From: Yersinia massiliensis CCUG 53443
Lineage (GTDB): Bacteria; Pseudomonadota; Gammaproteobacteria; Enterobacterales; Enterobacteriaceae
Assembly (NCBI RefSeq): GCF_000312485.1
Contig: NZ_HE997643.1
Span: 111,370 to 175,369 of the forward strand
Reading direction: 5' to 3'
DNA: 64,000 bases
The notes below the pieces were generated by a model. The model was not told the DNA's origin. It searched no databases and saw only the letters and a program-made list of their open reading frames with translations. Made by a program: the position numbers and the translations under genes. Numbering within the stretch: the first letter of the stretch is position 1; each line of letters opens with the position of its first letter. Shown piece by piece: positions 18,970-28,628 of this stretch.

Positions 18970-20997
18970 GTGAATATTCTTAGTTACTTGCAAAAAGTAG
19001 GTCGAGCATTGATGGTCCCTGTGGCCACATTGCCTGCCGCCGCGATATTGATGGGTGTAGGTTATTGGATCGACCCCGTTAGCTGGGGTGGCGATAATGC
19101 CTTAGCGGCATTATTTATTAAATCCGGTGCTGCAATCATCGATAACATGTCAGTACTGTTCGCTATTGGTGTGGCTTACGGTATGTCAAAAGATAAAGAC
19201 GGTGCTGCTGCACTGACCGGCTTTGTCGGCTTCTTAGTCTTAACGACGCTGTGTTCACCTGCTGCGGTTTCAATGATTCAAAAGATCCCGCTTGATCAAG
19301 TGCCTGCGGCCTTCGGCAAAATCAACAACCAGTTCGTTGGTATCATGGTTGGTATCATCTCGGCTGAGTTGTACAACCGCTACAGCGGTGTGGAATTGCC
19401 AAAAGCACTCTCCTTCTTCAGTGGCCGCCGTCTGGTTCCGATTCTGACGTCCTTCCTGATGATCGTTGTTGCTTTCATCATGATGTACCTCTGGCCGCTG
19501 ATTTATAACGCATTGGTGACCTTCGGTGAATACATCAAAGATATGGGGTCAATTGGTGCGGGTATCTACGCCTTCTTCAACCGTTTACTGATCCCAGTCG
19601 GCCTGCATCATGCACTGAACTCCGTGTTCTGGTTTGACGTAGCCGGTATTAACGATATTCCTAACTTCTTGGGTGGCCAACAGTCTATCGACGCCGGTAA
19701 AGCCGTTGCAGGTATCACGGGTCGTTATCAGGCTGGTTTCTTCCCGATTATGATGTTTGGTTTGCCGGGTGCTGCATTGGCGATTTATCACTGTGCACGT
19801 CCAGAAAATAAAGCGAAAGTGGCGGGTATCATGTTGGCGGGGGCATTTGCTGCCTTCTTCACCGGTATCACCGAACCCCTTGAGTTCTCCTTCATGTTCG
19901 TTGCGCCAGTGCTGTACTTCATCCACGCTGTGTTAACCGGTATTTCCGTGTTCATCGCCGCGACTATGCATTGGATCGCAGGTTTTGGCTTCAGCGCCGG
20001 TTTGGTGGATATGGTGCTGTCTTCCCGTAACCCGCTGGCGACACAATGGTACATGCTGATCCCACAAGGTCTGGTGTTCTTCGCCATTTACTACGTGGTA
20101 TTCCGTTTCACTATCAAGAAATTCAATTTATTGACTCCAGGCCGTGAACTGGCTGTTGAAGGCAGTGAAGAAGATGGCTATGACGTGAACGTGAATAACA
20201 CGCCAGCGGTTAATGAGAGTGAAATTAACGGTCTGGCTCGTCGCTACATTGGTGCTATCGGTGGTTCAGATAACCTCACGGGTATCGATGCCTGTATTAC
20301 TCGTCTGCGTTTGAACGTGAAAGATTCTGCATTGGTGAATGACAGTGTCGCGAAGCGTTTAGGGGCATCGGGTGTGATTCGCCTGAATAAACAAAGTGTG
20401 CAAGTGATCGTTGGGACGCGTGCGGAACTGATTGCTTCGGCGATGCGTGTGGTGTTGGCTGGTGGTCCGGTTCCGGCTGCAAGCACGGCTGCTGCCGCGG
20501 CTCAGCCTCAGGCTGTCGTTAACAATGCTAAAACAGCTTCGCTAGTGTTGGTTTCGCCAATTAGTGGTGATGTTGTGGCGCTGGAACAAGTTCCTGATGA
20601 AGCCTTTGCCAGCAAAGCCGTTGGTGATGGTGTTGCCATACGTCCTACCGATAAAACGGTAGTTTCTCCAGCAAGCGGTACCATCGTTAAAATCTTCAAT
20701 ACCGACCATGCATTCTGCCTAGAAACAGAAACGGGTGCTGAGATTGTGGTTCATATCGGGATTGATACTGTGAAACTCAATGGCCAAGGCTTTACTCGCT
20801 TGGTTGAAGAGGGGGCAACTGTGGTTGCCGGTCAACCTGTGTTGGAGCTTGATCTGGATTATCTGAACGCCAATGCGCGCTCAATGATTAGTCCTGTCGT
20901 GGTGAGCAACATTGATGATTACGCCGGTATCTCATTGCTGGCAGGTGACTCAGTGGTCGCTGGTCAAAGCCAATTGTTTGAGATTCGTGGCAAATAA
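18970..20997 (+). CDS. nagE: N-acetylglucosamine-specific PTS enzyme IICBA (NagE)
   Basis: This inner-membrane PTS permease imports and phosphorylates GlcNAc. I chose GTG at 18970 (reads MNILSYLQKVGRAL) because it follows AGGGGGAAAA and aligns with the E. coli start. It gives 675 residues. An in-frame GTG at 18913 (reads MSKINKLLKG) would give 694. Order: IIC membrane domain (about 1-370, ending near FNLLTPGRE), IIB with the phospho-Cys in DACITRLRL, then IIA with the phospho-His in VVHIGIDTV. An Ala-rich linker joins IIB and IIA. Confidence 0.94.
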   Translation: MNILSYLQKVGRALMVPVATLPAAAILMGVGYWIDPVSWGGDNALAALFIKSGAAIIDNMSVLFAIGVAYGMSKDKDGAAALTGFVGFLVLTTLCSPAAVSMIQKIPLDQVPAAFGKINNQFVGIMVGIISAELYNRYSGVELPKALSFFSGRRLVPILTSFLMIVVAFIMMYLWPLIYNALVTFGEYIKDMGSIGAGIYAFFNRLLIPVGLHHALNSVFWFDVAGINDIPNFLGGQQSIDAGKAVAGITGRYQAGFFPIMMFGLPGAALAIYHCARPENKAKVAGIMLAGAFAAFFTGITEPLEFSFMFVAPVLYFIHAVLTGISVFIAATMHWIAGFGFSAGLVDMVLSSRNPLATQWYMLIPQGLVFFAIYYVVFRFTIKKFNLLTPGRELAVEGSEEDGYDVNVNNTPAVNESEINGLARRYIGAIGGSDNLTGIDACITRLRLNVKDSALVNDSVAKRLGASGVIRLNKQSVQVIVGTRAELIASAMRVVLAGGPVPAASTAAAAAQPQAVVNNAKTASLVLVSPISGDVVALEQVPDEAFASKAVGDGVAIRPTDKTVVSPASGTIVKIFNTDHAFCLETETGAEIVVHIGIDTVKLNGQGFTRLVEEGATVVAGQPVLELDLDYLNANARSMISPVVVSNIDDYAGISLLAGDSVVAGQSQLFEIRGK

Positions 20998-21052
20998 TTC
21001 GCTAGGGGTGCTGAAGTCCTGAGCACCTGACCAACATTTTCGTCACAGTAAC

Positions 21053-21083
21053 GGGAAGAGAGCCATCTCTTCTCGTTTTTTTT
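21053..21083 (+). terminator. terminator of nagE
   Basis: GAAGAGA-GCCA-TCTCTTC followed by TCG and eight T residues, about 55 bases after the nagE stop. Confidence 0.85.
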
Positions 21084-21175
21084 ATTTTGTTTGCCGAACA
21101 AACGGTTGTTTCCGGGCCGGGCTTGTTGGATTATATGCGGTTATATTTGTTGCGTTTGCATTGAGGAAAAGAACA

Positions 21176-22843
21176 ATGAGTGAGGCAGAAGCCCGCCCGA
21201 GTAATTTTATCCGTCAGATTATTGACGAAGATTTAGCCAGCGGCAAACACACGTCGGTCCACACCCGCTTCCCGCCGGAGCCAAACGGCTACCTGCATAT
21301 TGGTCATGCGAAATCCATTTGTCTGAATTTTGGTATCGCGCAAGACTATCATGGCCAATGCAACTTACGTTTTGATGACACCAATCCGGTGAAAGAAGAT
21401 GTCGAGTTCGTTGAGTCTATTAAGCATGACGTAGAGTGGTTAGGCTTCACCTGGAGCGGTGATGTACGTTACTCCTCAGACTACTTTGATCAACTGTACC
21501 AATACGCGATAGAGCTGATTAACAAGGGCTTGGCGTATGTGGATGAGTTAACCGCTGAACAGATGCGCGAATATCGCGGCACACTGACTGCACCGGGTAA
21601 AAACAGCCCGTATCGTGATCGCAGTGTGGAAGAGAACTTAGCGCTGTTTGAAAAAATGCGTGCAGGTGGCTTTGCAGAAGGCACTGCTTGTCTGCGTGCC
21701 AAAATTGATATGGCGTCACCTTTTATCGTGATGCGTGATCCGGTGCTGTATCGCATTAAGTTTGCTGAACATCATCAGTCTGGTAACAAGTGGTGCATCT
21801 ACCCGATGTATGACTTTACCCATTGCATTTCTGATGCGATTGAAGGGATCACCCATTCACTGTGTACGCTGGAGTTCCAGGATAACCGTCGCCTGTATGA
21901 TTGGGTGCTGGATAATATCTCCATTGAATGCCATCCACGGCAGTATGAGTTCTCCCGCCTGAATCTCGAATACGCCATTATGTCTAAGCGCAAGCTGAAC
22001 CTATTGGTGACTGAGAAGGTGGTAGAAGGCTGGGATGACCCTCGTATGCCAACCATTTCAGGCTTACGTCGTCGTGGCTATACCGCAGCCTCTATCCGTG
22101 AGTTCTGCCGCCGTATTGGTGTGACTAAGCAGGATAACAACGTTGAGATGATGTCATTGGAATCTTGTATCCGTGATGATCTGAACGAAAATGCTCCACG
22201 GGCAATGGCTGTGCTTGATCCGATTAAGGTTATTATCGAAAACCGTGCGGCAGGGGAAGAGTGGTTGACGATGCCAAATCATCCTAACAATCCGGACATG
22301 GGGACTCGTCAGGTTCCGTTCGATAGTGAGATTTACATCGATCGCGCAGATTTCCGTGAAGAAGCGAACAAGCAATACAAGCGTTTGGTGCTGGGCAAAG
22401 AAGTGCGTCTGCGCAATGCTTATGTGATCAAAGCTGAGCGTGTTGAGAAAGACGCTGAAGGGAATGTGACGACACTGTATTGCAGCTATGACGCAGAAAC
22501 ACTGAACAAAGATCCCGCTGATGGCCGTAAAGTGAAAGGTGTGATTCACTGGGTTTCCGTTAAGCACGCGTTACCGGCGGAAATTCGTTTATACGACCGT
22601 TTGTTTAGTGTACCAAACCCAGCCGCGGCAGAGGATTTCCTGTCAACGATTAACCCTGAGTCATTAGTTATTCGTCAGGGCTTCGTTGAGCCGAGCTTGG
22701 TAAATGCTGTGCCAGAGAAAACCTATCAGTTTGAGCGTGAAGGTTATTTCTGTGCTGATAGCCGCTATTCAAAGCCTGATGCCTTGGTGTTTAACCGTAC
22801 CGTTGGCTTGCGTGATACGTGGGCAGCCAAAGTAACCAGCTAA
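21176..22843 (+). CDS. glnS: glutaminyl-tRNA synthetase
   Basis: This class Ic aminoacyl-tRNA synthetase charges tRNA-Gln, whose genes sit about 9 kb away in this window. The ATG at 21176 ([14 protein letters not shown]) gives 555 residues as in E. coli, with GAGGAAAAG upstream; an earlier in-frame start at 21161 lacks support. The HIGH motif is in [12 protein letters not shown] and the KMSKS-type loop is IMSKRKLN near residue 268. The C-terminal anticodon-binding beta-barrels are complete. Confidence 0.96.
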   Translation: MSEAEARPSNFIRQIIDEDLASGKHTSVHTRFPPEPNGYLHIGHAKSICLNFGIAQDYHGQCNLRFDDTNPVKEDVEFVESIKHDVEWLGFTWSGDVRYSSDYFDQLYQYAIELINKGLAYVDELTAEQMREYRGTLTAPGKNSPYRDRSVEENLALFEKMRAGGFAEGTACLRAKIDMASPFIVMRDPVLYRIKFAEHHQSGNKWCIYPMYDFTHCISDAIEGITHSLCTLEFQDNRRLYDWVLDNISIECHPRQYEFSRLNLEYAIMSKRKLNLLVTEKVVEGWDDPRMPTISGLRRRGYTAASIREFCRRIGVTKQDNNVEMMSLESCIRDDLNENAPRAMAVLDPIKVIIENRAAGEEWLTMPNHPNNPDMGTRQVPFDSEIYIDRADFREEANKQYKRLVLGKEVRLRNAYVIKAERVEKDAEGNVTTLYCSYDAETLNKDPADGRKVKGVIHWVSVKHALPAEIRLYDRLFSVPNPAAAEDFLSTINPESLVIRQGFVEPSLVNAVPEKTYQFEREGYFCADSRYSKPDALVFNRTVGLRDTWAAKVTS

Positions 22844-22867
22844 GCGTTACCTCCGATTCAATTCAAT

Positions 22868-23072
22868 TGGCGTGGCATAGTCCACGTCTGAGGATATTGA
22901 TAAGGAGCCCTAGCGAAGAGAATAGGCAGATCGTAAAGACGCCGTAAAATCATCCCTGATGGCTCGAGCCGCGCCATCCTTGGCGCGGACACTTTACTCC
23001 TCCACCTGTTCTCACCGTTCCCCATCGAGTTATCGGTGGGGAGCAATAATCTATGGCGTGGCATAGTCCACG
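22868..23072. repeat. intergenic element flanked by 19-bp direct repeats, after glnS
   Basis: TGGCGTGGCATAGTCCACG occurs at 22868-22886 and again at 23054-23072, a spacing of 186 bases. The DNA between holds a second palindrome around CGCGCCATCCTTGGCGCG and a segment resembling a dispersed Yersinia intergenic repeat (recalled, not verified). The right copy is the terminator stem. The left copy lacks its T tract. The layout suggests insertion of a MITE-like element with duplication of the hairpin. Confidence 0.6.
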
Positions 23073-23080
23073 CCTTTTTT
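23055..23080 (+). terminator. terminator downstream of glnS
   Basis: GGCGTGG-CATAGT-CCACGCC followed by six T residues. It lies about 210 bases after the glnS stop because the element described separately separates them. Confidence 0.85.
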
Positions 23081-23686
23081 ATATTCCTTTTATGCCCATT
23101 TCTGCGTTTTAACAGGATCCTTGTTTTGTTTATTAAACATTCGGTTCCCCCTCATCGAATGACTCACTTTCTGCTTTTTCCGCTGGTCAATATCAACTGA
23201 TTCCTAAGTTTTGTTGTAATGACGCCCCATTCTGTAAGTCTTTCTTAAATATTCGCTTTACGAATTAACTGAGGAAATATCCTCATTTTTATTCAAAATT
23301 TATCCCGTTAATGAGGATTTGCTGAAACCATTCAAGATGTCAATGAGAGACGATTTGCCTTCTAAAAAATCTCCTTATGCATTGTTTTTAAAGAATTTGT
23401 GATGTCTGTAATATTTTTTCACAATTATGTGCTCATGGTCATATTTTGAATAATTTTCGACTTTTTTAATTGATAATTCGCGTCGCGAAAAATAGTCTGT
23501 GTTCCAGCAGCAATCTCCAGAACGTTTATCAACAGAGACGTTTTTTTAAATCAGTAGCCGCTGGTGGCGAATTTTTCTCCCCAGCAAAATTTTACCCACT
23601 TAGGGTTTTTTTGAGGCTGAACCTGTGAGCTGTGGTGGACATAGGCAAAGCACTTTAAATGTGATGTCAAAGAGGAATTTTTTCTT
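23081..23686 (+). promoter_or_regulatory. chiP upstream control region and leader
   Basis: About 600 bases without a gene. It carries two NagC-like palindromes: 23246-23268 (AAATATTCGCTTTACGAATT) and 23473-23493 (ATAATTCGCGTCGCGAAAAA). A long AT-rich leader leads to a ChiX pairing site at the ribosome binding site. No ORF here has support. The NagC sites are assigned by resemblance. Confidence 0.6.
23666..23680 (+). promoter_or_regulatory. ChiX sRNA pairing site over the chiP ribosome binding site
   Basis: GTCAAAGAGGAATTT is the exact 15-nt reverse complement of the ChiX seed region as I remember the E. coli sRNA (AAAUUCCUCUUUGAC). It includes the AGAGGA Shine-Dalgarno and ends six bases before the chiP ATG, so pairing would block translation. 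Confidence 0.75.
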
Positions 23687-25090
23687 ATGGTTACGCACGT
23701 TGCTAAACGCAAAACGTTAGCACTCGCTGTCGCGGGTGCATTGTTAGGGACGGGGTTTATGGTGACCCCAGAGGCCAAGGCAGAAGGCTTTGTTGATGAT
23801 TCGTCACTGACCGGTGGTATTTATTATTGGCAACGCCAGCGTGACCGTAAGGATTTAACCCCAGGGAGCGCAGAGTACGGTAAGTATGTCGCTAACCTGC
23901 ATCATTCAACGTTTAACGCTAATCTGGACTTCTCATCCGGCTACGCAGCAGACATGTTCGGTATCGACTTAGCCGCTTTTGGCGCGGTTGAAATGACCAA
24001 CAGCGGCCCAGCCGCACCCAACGAAATTGGTTTCAGTGATGCTAAAACCCGTTGGGATGAAAAATGGACCGGCGATAAAAGCGGCGTGAGCGTTTACAAA
24101 GCGGCAGCTAAGTTCAAGCTGGGTGACTTCTGGGCACGCGGCGGTTATATCCAGCCGACTGGCCAGACATTATTAGCGCCGCATTGGAGCTTTATGCCAG
24201 GGACTTATCGCGGTGCGGAAGGCGGCGCAAAATTTGATTTTGATACAGCAGGTGCACTGTCCATGTCTTACATGTGGACTGATGAATATAAAGCGCCTTG
24301 GTATCAAAACATGTACAACTTCCGTCAGGCAGATGGCTTGACTGGCATCAGTTACTTGCACTCCATCGGGGCTAAATACGACTTCAAAAACAAATTGGTC
24401 ATGGAAGCCGCATTCGGTCAAGCCAAAGACTATATGGATCAGTATTTTGCCAAAGCGTCTTACGCCTTCCCTGTCGCGGGTAACGACCTGCGTACTTCTT
24501 ACCAGTTCTATGGTGCGAAAGATAAAGTCGACGGCGGCGCTAGCAATGTTAACGACGTCTATGACGGTTTAGCGTGGTTGCAAGCGCTGACATTAGGTTA
24601 CACCACTGGGCCATTTGACTTGCGCTTAGAAGGAACTTGGGCCAAAGCTGAAGGTAATCAAGGTTACTTCCTGCAACGTATGACCCCTGGTTATGCCACA
24701 TCGAATGGCCGCTTGGACGTTTGGTGGGATTCCCGTTCTGACTTCAACGCCAACGGTGAGAAAGCGCTGTTTGGTGGCGTGATGTATGACCTGAAAAACT
24801 GGAATTTAGCCGGTTGGTCAGTCGGGACATCTTATGCATATGGTTGGGATGCAAAACCGAGTTCTAATCCTAAATTTGACCAAAATACACGCCTGAAAGA
24901 GTCTGCATGGAACTTTGACATTCTCTACACCCTGCAAGAAGGTCGTGCAAAAGGCACCTTGTTCAAACTGCATTACACCATGTACGACAACCACACCAAT
25001 ATCCCAAGCTATGGTGGCGGTTTCGGCAACATATTCCAGGATGAGAAAGACGTTAAATTCATCGTAATTGCACCATTTACCATCTTCTGA
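23687..25090 (+). CDS. chiP: chitoporin ChiP (OprD-type outer-membrane porin)
   Basis: This outer-membrane channel takes up chitooligosaccharides. It has 467 residues. The signal peptide [19 protein letters not shown] ends near [10 protein letters not shown], and the mature barrel starts with [18 protein letters not shown]. Alternating aromatic strands follow and the chain ends with a C-terminal Phe (VIAPFTIF), the usual outer-membrane assembly signal. It is the first gene of chiP-chiQ-chitobiase, the layout known from Serratia. Confidence 0.93.
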   Translation: MVTHVAKRKTLALAVAGALLGTGFMVTPEAKAEGFVDDSSLTGGIYYWQRQRDRKDLTPGSAEYGKYVANLHHSTFNANLDFSSGYAADMFGIDLAAFGAVEMTNSGPAAPNEIGFSDAKTRWDEKWTGDKSGVSVYKAAAKFKLGDFWARGGYIQPTGQTLLAPHWSFMPGTYRGAEGGAKFDFDTAGALSMSYMWTDEYKAPWYQNMYNFRQADGLTGISYLHSIGAKYDFKNKLVMEAAFGQAKDYMDQYFAKASYAFPVAGNDLRTSYQFYGAKDKVDGGASNVNDVYDGLAWLQALTLGYTTGPFDLRLEGTWAKAEGNQGYFLQRMTPGYATSNGRLDVWWDSRSDFNANGEKALFGGVMYDLKNWNLAGWSVGTSYAYGWDAKPSSNPKFDQNTRLKESAWNFDILYTLQEGRAKGTLFKLHYTMYDNHTNIPSYGGGFGNIFQDEKDVKFIVIAPFTIF

Positions 25091-25097
25091 TTGCCAT

Positions 25098-25117
25098 CCC
25101 CAGCGGCCGCGCTGGGG
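25098..25117 (+). other. stem-loop between chiP and chiQ
   Basis: CCCCAGCG-GCCG-CGCTGGGG is a perfect 8-bp GC-rich stem eight bases after the chiP stop and 20 before chiQ. With no T tract it is more likely to protect chiP mRNA or cause partial stopping, giving more porin than lipoprotein. Confidence 0.65.
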
Positions 25118-25136
25118 CCATAATGGAGCATGTGTC

Positions 25137-25463
25137 ATGAAAAAAACGCTTTTTATTATTGCTGCTGTATTGGGACTCAGTGCTTGTGCGCCCCAAACCC
25201 CGGTTCAGCCAGAAGATACCAAACTGAAACAAGCTTACAGCGCTTGTATCAATGCTAGCGAAGGCTCGCCAGAGAGATTGATTCCCTGCAAAGCCGTATT
25301 GAATGTGTTGAAGCAAGAAAAAGCGCATCAGGCGTTTACTGACAAAGAGACTGTCCGCGTATTGGATTACCAGCGTTGCATTGACGCCGCGCATACCGGT
25401 AATGGTCAGGCGTATGACGCGCAGTGTGGAAAATTATGGCAAGAAATTCGCGCCAATAATTAA
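25137..25463 (+). CDS. chiQ: ChiQ (YbfN) lipoprotein
   Basis: A 108-residue predicted lipoprotein. The start at 25137 (MKKTLFIIAAVLGLSACAPQ) gives a classic lipobox LSAC with the acylated Cys near residue 17; an earlier in-frame start would bury it. The mature part has four further cysteines (YSACIN, LIPCKA, QRCIDA, DAQCGK), probably in disulphides. Its function is not established. It always accompanies the chitoporin gene, which suggests a role in chitooligosaccharide uptake. Confidence 0.85.
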   Translation: MKKTLFIIAAVLGLSACAPQTPVQPEDTKLKQAYSACINASEGSPERLIPCKAVLNVLKQEKAHQAFTDKETVRVLDYQRCIDAAHTGNGQAYDAQCGKLWQEIRANN

Positions 25464-25469
25464 GCTAAC

Positions 25470-25520
25470 AATAATTCAGCCAGCAGTAATACTTCCAGTA
25501 GTGGCTCTGGCTGAATTATT
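25470..25520 (+). other. long stem-loop between chiQ and the chitobiase gene
   Basis: AATAATTCAGCCAG (25470-25483) and CTGGCTGAATTATT (25507-25520) are perfect 14-base complementary arms around a 23-base loop, just before the chitobiase ribosome binding site. No T tract follows, so this suits mRNA processing or translational control. Confidence 0.75.
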
Positions 25521-25540
25521 AATTACGGATGAGGTTAGTG

Positions 25541-28216
25541 ATGAATAAATTTAAATTAAGTACGTTGGCAGCGATAACCGCGACCTTTGGTTTGATGGGC
25601 TCTGCACTGGCGGATACCACCCCGCAACAGCTTGTTGATCAACTCAGTACGTTAAAAGTTAACTATAAAATATTGGATAACCGAGCCGGCGAAAATGGAG
25701 TTGATTGTGCCAAGCTGGGGGCCGATTGGGCATCGTGCAATAAAGTTATGATTACGCTGACCAACTCCGGGGATGAAATCAAAGGCCAAGATTGGGCCAT
25801 TTATTTCCACAGCATTCGCCAAATTCTGGCGATAGATAACGATCAGTTCCGCATTACGCACCTGACTGGCGATCTGCATAAAATTGAACCTACGGCTAAG
25901 TTTGCTGGTTTTCCTGCCAATCAGGCAGTTGAAATCCCGATAACGGGTGAATACTGGCAGTTGTTTGCCACTGATTTTATGCCGCGCTGGTATGCCACAT
26001 CGGGCGATGCGAAACCCAAAGTTTTGAAAAGCACGGATACGGAAGATATCAACGAGTATCTGACTCAGTTCACAGGCGATCAGTGGAAACGAACCAAAGA
26101 CGACAACAACGTACTGATGACGCCAGAATCACGTTTCGTGAAAAACGAAGCGGTGAAAACATTGACGGCGGCTAACTTGCGTGGACAGATCATTCCCACG
26201 CCGATGGACGTAAAAGTGTATCCGCAAGATGTGAATCTGGGCCAAGGCGTTGCGTTGGATCTGAGTGCATTGCCTCAACCGACTGCCGAAGTTGTACAGC
26301 AGCGTTTCGAGTTGCTCGGCTTGAAGTCGAATGCAGCCGGTTTCCCGATAAAAACATCGATTCAACCAGCGAAATTTAAAGGTGACTTGGCGGTTTCCGG
26401 TGCTTATGAACTGAAAATTGGTGAAAAAGGTGCTCAGGTCATTGGTTTTGATCCCACAGGCGTATTTTATGGTCTGCAATCGATCCTTTCTTTAGTGCCG
26501 ACCGATGGCAGCCAGAAAATTGCCACGTTGGATGCAAAGGATGCACCACGTTTTGACTACCGTGGTGTGTTCCTTGATGTTGGCCGTAATTTTAAAACCA
26601 AAGATGCGGTGTTGCGTTTGCTGGATCAAATGGCGGCTTACAAACTGAATAAGTTCCACTTCCATCTGAGCGATGATGAAGGCTGGCGTATCGAGATCCC
26701 CGGTCTACCAGAGCTGACGGAAGTGGGCAGCAAGCGTTGCCATGATTTAACTGAAAACACCTGTTTATTGCCGCAATTGGGTTCAGGCCCAGATAGCAAC
26801 AATTTGGGAAGTGGTCACTTCACCCGCGCTGATTACATCGACATTCTGAAGTACGCGAAAGCGCGCCAAATTGATGTTATTCCCGAAATCGACATGCCAG
26901 CCCATGCCCGCGCCGCCGTGGTTTCCATGGAGGCTCGCTACAACAATTTGATGAAACAAGGGAAAGAGAAAGAGGCGAACGAATTCCGCCTACTGGATCC
27001 TACCGATGATTCCAACACGACCTCGGTTCAGTTCTATGAGCGCAAAAGCTACCTAAACCCTTGTTTGGATTCATCTAAGCGCTTCGTCGATAAAGTGATC
27101 GGTGAAATGGCTCAGATGCATAAAGAAGCGGGTATGCCATTAACGACTTGGCACTTCGGTGGAGATGAAGCAAAAAATATCCGGCTGGGTGCGGGTTTCC
27201 AGGATAAGAACGGTCCAATTGAACCGGGTAAAGGCATTATTGATAAGAGTGTTGAAGATAAGCCATGGGCCAAATCGCAAGTCTGTCAGGACATGGTCAA
27301 ACAAGGCAAGATTCAGGACGTCGAGCATCTTTCCAGCCACTTCGCTATTGAAGTGAGCAAGCTGGTTAACGCCCATGGCATTGAAAGAATGCAAGCGTGG
27401 CAGGATGGCCTGAAAGATGCCAAAGACGCGAAAGACTTTGCGACCAAGCGTGTCGGCGTCAACTTCTGGGACACCCTGTTCTGGGGCGGCGCGGATGCAA
27501 TCAATGATTGGGCCAACAAAGGCTACGAAGTCGTTGCGTCTAACCCTGATTATGTTTACTTCGATATGCCATACGAAGTTAACCCAAATGAGCGTGGTTA
27601 CTACTGGGCGACCCGTTTTAGTGATGAAGCTAAAGTGTTCAGTTTTGCGCCAAATAACATGCCGCAAAATGCCGAAACCTCTGTCGATCGCGATGGTAAT
27701 CACTTTAGCGCGAAAAGTGATAAGCCTTGGCCTGGTGTGCACGGTATTTCCGGTCAGTCATGGAATGAAACCGTTCGGACTGATGAGCAAATGGAGTACA
27801 TGATCTTCCCTCGCGTCCTGCCGCTGGCGGAGCGTGCTTGGCACCGTGCGTCATGGGAGCAAGATTATGAAGCAGGCCGCGAATATATCGGTGGCGAAAC
27901 ACATCATGTCGACACCAAGGCATTGAGCACCGATTGGCAGCGTTTCGCTAATATCATGGGGCAACGTGAATTGGCGAAACTGGACAAAGCAGGTATCGCT
28001 TATCGCCTACCTGTTCCGGGCGCGCGAGTGGTATCGGGTCAACTGGAGGCCAATATCTCCTTGCCAGGTTTGAATATCGAGTATTCAACGGATGGTGGCC
28101 AACACTGGCAGCAGTATGATGCCAAGGTGCAACCAAAAGTCAGCGGTGATGTGCTGATCCGTTCAACCAGTTCAGATGGCAAGCGTACTAGTCGTGCCGA
28201 GCCGGTTAAAGCCTGA
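25541..28216 (+). CDS. chb: chitobiase (beta-N-acetylhexosaminidase, GH20)
   Basis: This exported enzyme cleaves GlcNAc dimers and oligomers to GlcNAc. The start at 25541 ([20 protein letters not shown]) gives a signal peptide cleaved after SALA and 891 residues, the chitobiase length. An N-terminal carbohydrate-binding domain is followed by the GH20 (beta/alpha)8 barrel with the catalytic pair Asp542-Glu543 in HFGGDEAKN and the sugar-contacting [18 protein letters not shown]. An Ig-like C-terminal domain follows. In the Serratia chiPQ-ctb operon the equivalent gene is called ctb. Confidence 0.93.
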   Translation: MNKFKLSTLAAITATFGLMGSALADTTPQQLVDQLSTLKVNYKILDNRAGENGVDCAKLGADWASCNKVMITLTNSGDEIKGQDWAIYFHSIRQILAIDNDQFRITHLTGDLHKIEPTAKFAGFPANQAVEIPITGEYWQLFATDFMPRWYATSGDAKPKVLKSTDTEDINEYLTQFTGDQWKRTKDDNNVLMTPESRFVKNEAVKTLTAANLRGQIIPTPMDVKVYPQDVNLGQGVALDLSALPQPTAEVVQQRFELLGLKSNAAGFPIKTSIQPAKFKGDLAVSGAYELKIGEKGAQVIGFDPTGVFYGLQSILSLVPTDGSQKIATLDAKDAPRFDYRGVFLDVGRNFKTKDAVLRLLDQMAAYKLNKFHFHLSDDEGWRIEIPGLPELTEVGSKRCHDLTENTCLLPQLGSGPDSNNLGSGHFTRADYIDILKYAKARQIDVIPEIDMPAHARAAVVSMEARYNNLMKQGKEKEANEFRLLDPTDDSNTTSVQFYERKSYLNPCLDSSKRFVDKVIGEMAQMHKEAGMPLTTWHFGGDEAKNIRLGAGFQDKNGPIEPGKGIIDKSVEDKPWAKSQVCQDMVKQGKIQDVEHLSSHFAIEVSKLVNAHGIERMQAWQDGLKDAKDAKDFATKRVGVNFWDTLFWGGADAINDWANKGYEVVASNPDYVYFDMPYEVNPNERGYYWATRFSDEAKVFSFAPNNMPQNAETSVDRDGNHFSAKSDKPWPGVHGISGQSWNETVRTDEQMEYMIFPRVLPLAERAWHRASWEQDYEAGREYIGGETHHVDTKALSTDWQRFANIMGQRELAKLDKAGIAYRLPVPGARVVSGQLEANISLPGLNIEYSTDGGQHWQQYDAKVQPKVSGDVLIRSTSSDGKRTSRAEPVKA

Positions 28217-28306
28217 TCATGGGTTTCAAAATGCTGTGTCTACTGTTAACTGCTGTTTGTCAGACTTTGCAGTAAACAAATTTAAGTGAAGTTGAGTTGA
28301 TGGTTT

Positions 28307-28333
28307 TCCCCCGGCTTGCCGGGGTTTTTTTTG
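28307..28333 (+). terminator. terminator of the chiPQ-chitobiase operon
   Basis: CCCCCGGC-TT-GCCGGGG followed by eight T residues, about 90 bases after the chitobiase stop. Confidence 0.9.
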
Positions 28334-28456
28334 TCAAAAATGGGGAGACCCGTAAAGCAGTAAGCGATGATAAATAGGTGATGATAAAGAAGTGCGAGAT
28401 GACAAAACCGGCAACAAAGAGGTTACGCAAGAGAAAGAGGGAAGGGGTATAAATAA

Positions 28457-28518
28457 GAATGACCACCTGAACCCTGACCAAGATTAACTGAGTTAACCGT
28501 TCGGGAAAGGTGGCCATT
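28457..28518. repeat. 62-bp inverted repeat downstream of fur
   Basis: AATGACCACCTGAACCC and GGGAAAGGTGGCCATT are imperfect complementary arms (three mismatches) around about 27 bases. The loop itself has a small palindrome (GTTAAC). It could be a miniature element or the fur mRNA 3' structure. Confidence 0.5.
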
Positions 28519-28628
28519 TTGCTGAGGGTTATGTTAACCCACTCATTCACTAACGCTATCTGAGTGAAATAAACTTAATATCATTCAGTGCTTAAAATCT
28601 TTATTAAGATCAACGCGATAACATGATG

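Larger units (their letters stand above)
28217..28628. other. gene-free region between the chitobiase gene and fur
   Basis: About 410 bases between convergent genes. It holds the chitobiase terminator (28307-28333) and a large inverted repeat (28457-28518). Small frames on either strand are not supported. Confidence 0.6.

Noticed and set aside
23390-23440. Possible CRP site TTGTGATGTC...TTTCACAATT upstream of chiP
   Set aside because: The two half-sites are too far apart for TGTGA-N6-TCACA.
27140-27742. A 200-codon ORF antisense to the chitobiase gene
   Set aside because: The sense frame carries the GH20 catalytic residues; the antisense frame has no recognisable domain.
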